Origin: Planctomycetota bacterium
GTDB taxonomy: Bacteria > Planctomycetota > GCA-002687715
Assembly: GCA_009691765.1 (NCBI GenBank)
Contig: SIAO01000002.1
Location: forward strand, 64,467 to 128,466
DNA: 64,000 nt
Direction: 5' to 3'
Both the position numbers and the translations under genes were made by a program. Numbering within the stretch: the first letter of the stretch is position 1; each line of letters opens with the position of its first letter. Of the stretch, positions 62,018 to 64,000 are shown in pieces. The notes beneath the pieces were generated by a model. That model ran no database searches and was not told the DNA's origin. It worked only from the letters and a program-made list of their open reading frames with translations.

Positions 62018-64000
62018 TCAATGAACGAAGAGCATCTCCCGGTACTTCGGCAGAGGCCAAAGTTCATCGTCCATGCAGGCTTCCAAAGCGTCACACAGTT
62101 CGCGGACGCGTGCCATCGCAGGAACAACTTGATCACGGATGAATGCAGCCCGGCCGATGCCGTGCTCACCATGCCCCACGGAATCCACTTTGCCGGTGAC
62201 CTGCTCCAGAGCCGCGTTGGCGCGGAGCAGCCCACTGACATGATTGCTGATGCTCTTCAGTAGAGCCTCCTGCGGAGCGAGATCAAGCGTGCTGTCCGCC
62301 GTCCGCGCCGCCGACACAGATGACGCCACGCGCTGCTGCATTTGCAGTGCGCTCGGCACCACCATCGTCGCAGCGATGTCCAAGCATGCTTGGGCCTCGA
62401 TGGCGATGTGCTTCTCGTAATGCTCAATGGCGATGGTGGCACGCGACTCGAGTTCGCGGCGCGTGAACACGCCCATGCTCTCGAAGAGTTCGACATTCGC
62501 GGCGCACGCTGAATGCTCCAAGGCATCCACCGTGTTGCGCATGTTGGGCAAGCCGCGCTTCTCGGCTTCCACTTGCCACTCCGCGCCGTAGCCGTTGCCA
62601 TTGAAGACCACGCGGTAGTGCTGCTTCAGTTCCTCTTGCACCACCTGTTGCACCGCAGCCTCGAGGCCGGACTTACGCGCCAATTCTTCGATGCGGTTGG
62701 CCATGTGACGGAACGATTCCGCCGCGATAGTGTTCAACGCGATGTTCGGGCCTGCGCACGATTGACTGGAGCCGACAGCGCGAAACTCAAACTTGTTGCC
62801 AGTGAAAGCGAAAGACGACGTGCGATTGCGATCTGTCGAATCGCGCGGCAGCGGCGGCAAGCTGGTAACGCCGAGTCGCATTGCTTGAGTGCCCTTGCGC
62901 TCTCCTTGGACCGAGCCCGCGATAAGTCCGCGACAAACTTCATCGAGCTCGCCGCCGAGATACGCCGAGATGATCGCTGGTGGCGCTTCGTTCGCTCCCA
63001 AGCGGTGATCGTTCCCAGGCGTGGCAATGGCAGCGCGCAAAAGATCTGCGTGAATGTCGACAGCACGCAAAACCGCGGTGAGCACCACGACAAAGCGCGC
63101 GTTCTGTCCTGGGTCCGTACCCGGCTCCAAGAGGTTTTCGCCAGCATCCGTGGCCATGGACCAATTGTTGTGCTTGCCGCTGCCGTTCACGCCGGCGAAA
63201 GGCTTCTCGTGCAAGAGGCACACCAACCCGTGCTGCAAAGCAGTCTTGCGCAGCACATCCATGGTGAGCATGTTGTGGTCCACCGCCACTGAAGTGCGCT
63301 CGAAGATGGGCGCGAGTTCGAACTGCCCCGGAGCCACTTCATTGTGCCGCGTCTTGACGGGCACGCCGAGACGCCAGAGCTGCTCTTCGCAATCTTCCAT
63401 GTATGCAAGCACGCGATCGCTGATGGTGCCGAAGTAATGATCTTCAAGTTCTTGGCCCTTTGCGGGCCGCGCACCCATCAACGTGCGGCCGCAAGCCACG
63501 AGGTCCGGGCGCGCGACGAAGTAGCGACGGTCGATGAGGAAATATTCCTGCTCGCTACCGAGCGTCGTGAACACTTGGCGCACTTCCGTGCGGCCGAGCA
63601 CATGCAACAGACGCACCGCTTCGCGCGAGAGCGCTTCGCTACTGCGCAAGAGAGGTGTTTTGGTGTCCAACGCTTCGCCAGTCCACGAACAGAAAGCCGT
63701 TGGGATGCACAGTGTTGACGAGCGAGTGCCACGCCGAATGAAAGCTGGCGAGGTTGGGTCCCACGCGGTGTAGCCACGCGCTTCAAAGGTGGAACGAATG
63801 CCCCCGCTCGGAAAAGATGAAGCATCAGGCTCGCCTTTGACCAAGGCCTTGCCACTGAACTCCACGACAGGCTGATCGCCCGAGAAGCTCAAGAACGCAT
63901 CGTGTTTCTCAGCCGTGTGGCCCGTCATGGGCTGGAACCAATGCGAAAAGTGCGTTGCCCCGCGCTCCACAGCCCATTCCTTCATGGCGTTGGCCACAAT
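62018..64000 (-). CDS. glnN: Glutamine synthetase type III (N terminus outside window)
   Basis: 660 residues are visible and the frame runs off the right edge; full-length relatives are about 700-730. GSIII features: [20 protein letters not shown] at the visible start, [57 protein letters not shown] near 240, [16 protein letters not shown] near 290 and [20 protein letters not shown] near 440. It condenses ammonia and glutamate using ATP; large dodecameric class found in Bacteroidetes, cyanobacteria and planctomycetes. The conserved helical C-terminal tail ([11 protein letters not shown] region) is present. A terminator follows the stop. Confidence 0.95.
   Translation of the reverse strand: MVANAMKEWAVERGATHFSHWFQPMTGHTAEKHDAFLSFSGDQPVVEFSGKALVKGEPDASSFPSGGIRSTFEARGYTAWDPTSPAFIRRGTRSSTLCIPTAFCSWTGEALDTKTPLLRSSEALSREAVRLLHVLGRTEVRQVFTTLGSEQEYFLIDRRYFVARPDLVACGRTLMGARPAKGQELEDHYFGTISDRVLAYMEDCEEQLWRLGVPVKTRHNEVAPGQFELAPIFERTSVAVDHNMLTMDVLRKTALQHGLVCLLHEKPFAGVNGSGKHNNWSMATDAGENLLEPGTDPGQNARFVVVLTAVLRAVDIHADLLRAAIATPGNDHRLGANEAPPAIISAYLGGELDEVCRGLIAGSVQGERKGTQAMRLGVTSLPPLPRDSTDRNRTSSFAFTGNKFEFRAVGSSQSCAGPNIALNTIAAESFRHMANRIEELARKSGLEAAVQQVVQEELKQHYRVVFNGNGYGAEWQVEAEKRGLPNMRNTVDALEHSACAANVELFESMGVFTRRELESRATIAIEHYEKHIAIEAQACLDIAATMVVPSALQMQQRVASSVSAARTADSTLDLAPQEALLKSISNHVSGLLRANAALEQVTGKVDSVGHGEHGIGRAAFIRDQVVPAMARVRELCDALEACMDDELWPLPKYREMLFVH

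Overview
The window is high-GC bacterial chromosome, densely packed with genes on both strands and with many 1-4 bp stop/start overlaps. Gene content points to the Planctomycetota, although no rRNA or marker phylogeny is available here. The indicators are: secreted M14-type proteins with Asp-rich DxDxDG loops; a lamin-tail secreted protein; a large multihaem cytochrome; paired TM2/DUF2752 membrane proteins; a type III glutamine synthetase; remnants of an ECF-like sigma factor and a Ser/Thr kinase; and a DUF5916 outer-membrane protein. The lifestyle suggested is an aerobic or facultative heterotroph that degrades polysaccharide and protein. I see no tRNA, rRNA, CRISPR array, prophage or IS element.

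Layout. 1-9.3 kb: end of a membrane protein; a minus-strand operon plsC-like / fumC / yqgE / unknown; a plus-strand operon EamA exporter / DoxX / exonuclease III; and a tandem pair of M14 carboxypeptidase-like proteins, one of which has lost its catalytic residues. 9.4-16.8 kb: a membrane-anchored PDZ protein, a permuted ATP-grasp ligase-like protein, then polysaccharide deacetylase, GT39-like, GT2 and methyltransferase genes that look like an envelope or glycolipid modification cluster. 16.8-23.5 kb: small membrane proteins, an esterase, an RsuA/RluB-type pseudouridine synthase, secreted proteins of unknown function and a DUF2442 protein. 23.6-29.5 kb: a sugar locus with aldose 1-epimerase, a ribose-type ABC importer (binding protein, double ATPase, permease) and an oxidoreductase fused to DUF2007. 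29.5-36.2 kb: LemA, the broken kinase/sigma junction, acetoacetyl-CoA synthetase and unknown envelope proteins. 36.3-44.6 kb: a PcRGLX/YetA-like polysaccharide-active enzyme with a strong terminator, a DUF255 thioredoxin-like protein, a large membrane spermidine-synthase-like protein and a HAD phosphatase. 44.6-50.5 kb: an organophosphate antiporter, a phosphatase-cytochrome fusion lipoprotein, asparaginase, a GIDE-LemA fusion and an RluA synthase. 50.6-50.85 kb: a palindromic tandem repeat. 50.9-64 kb: YaaA, a saccharopine-dehydrogenase-like protein, IspH, DUF5916, a HEAT protein, an M28 peptidase, an eight-haem cytochrome, QueF, a lamin-tail protein and the 3' part of glutamine synthetase III.

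The most general signal is regulatory. At seven genes a TAnnnT hexamer ends exactly six bases before the start codon with no Shine-Dalgarno sequence. That is the geometry of leaderless transcripts starting on the A of the ATG. Other genes carry ordinary GGAG/AAGGAG leaders, so both modes appear to be used. The most unusual genes are a tyrosine-phosphatase-like domain joined to a cytochrome c'-like CxxCH tail, a DUF2007-oxidoreductase fusion that seems to start at ATC, and a chimeric junction joining a truncated kinase to a truncated antisense sigma factor.
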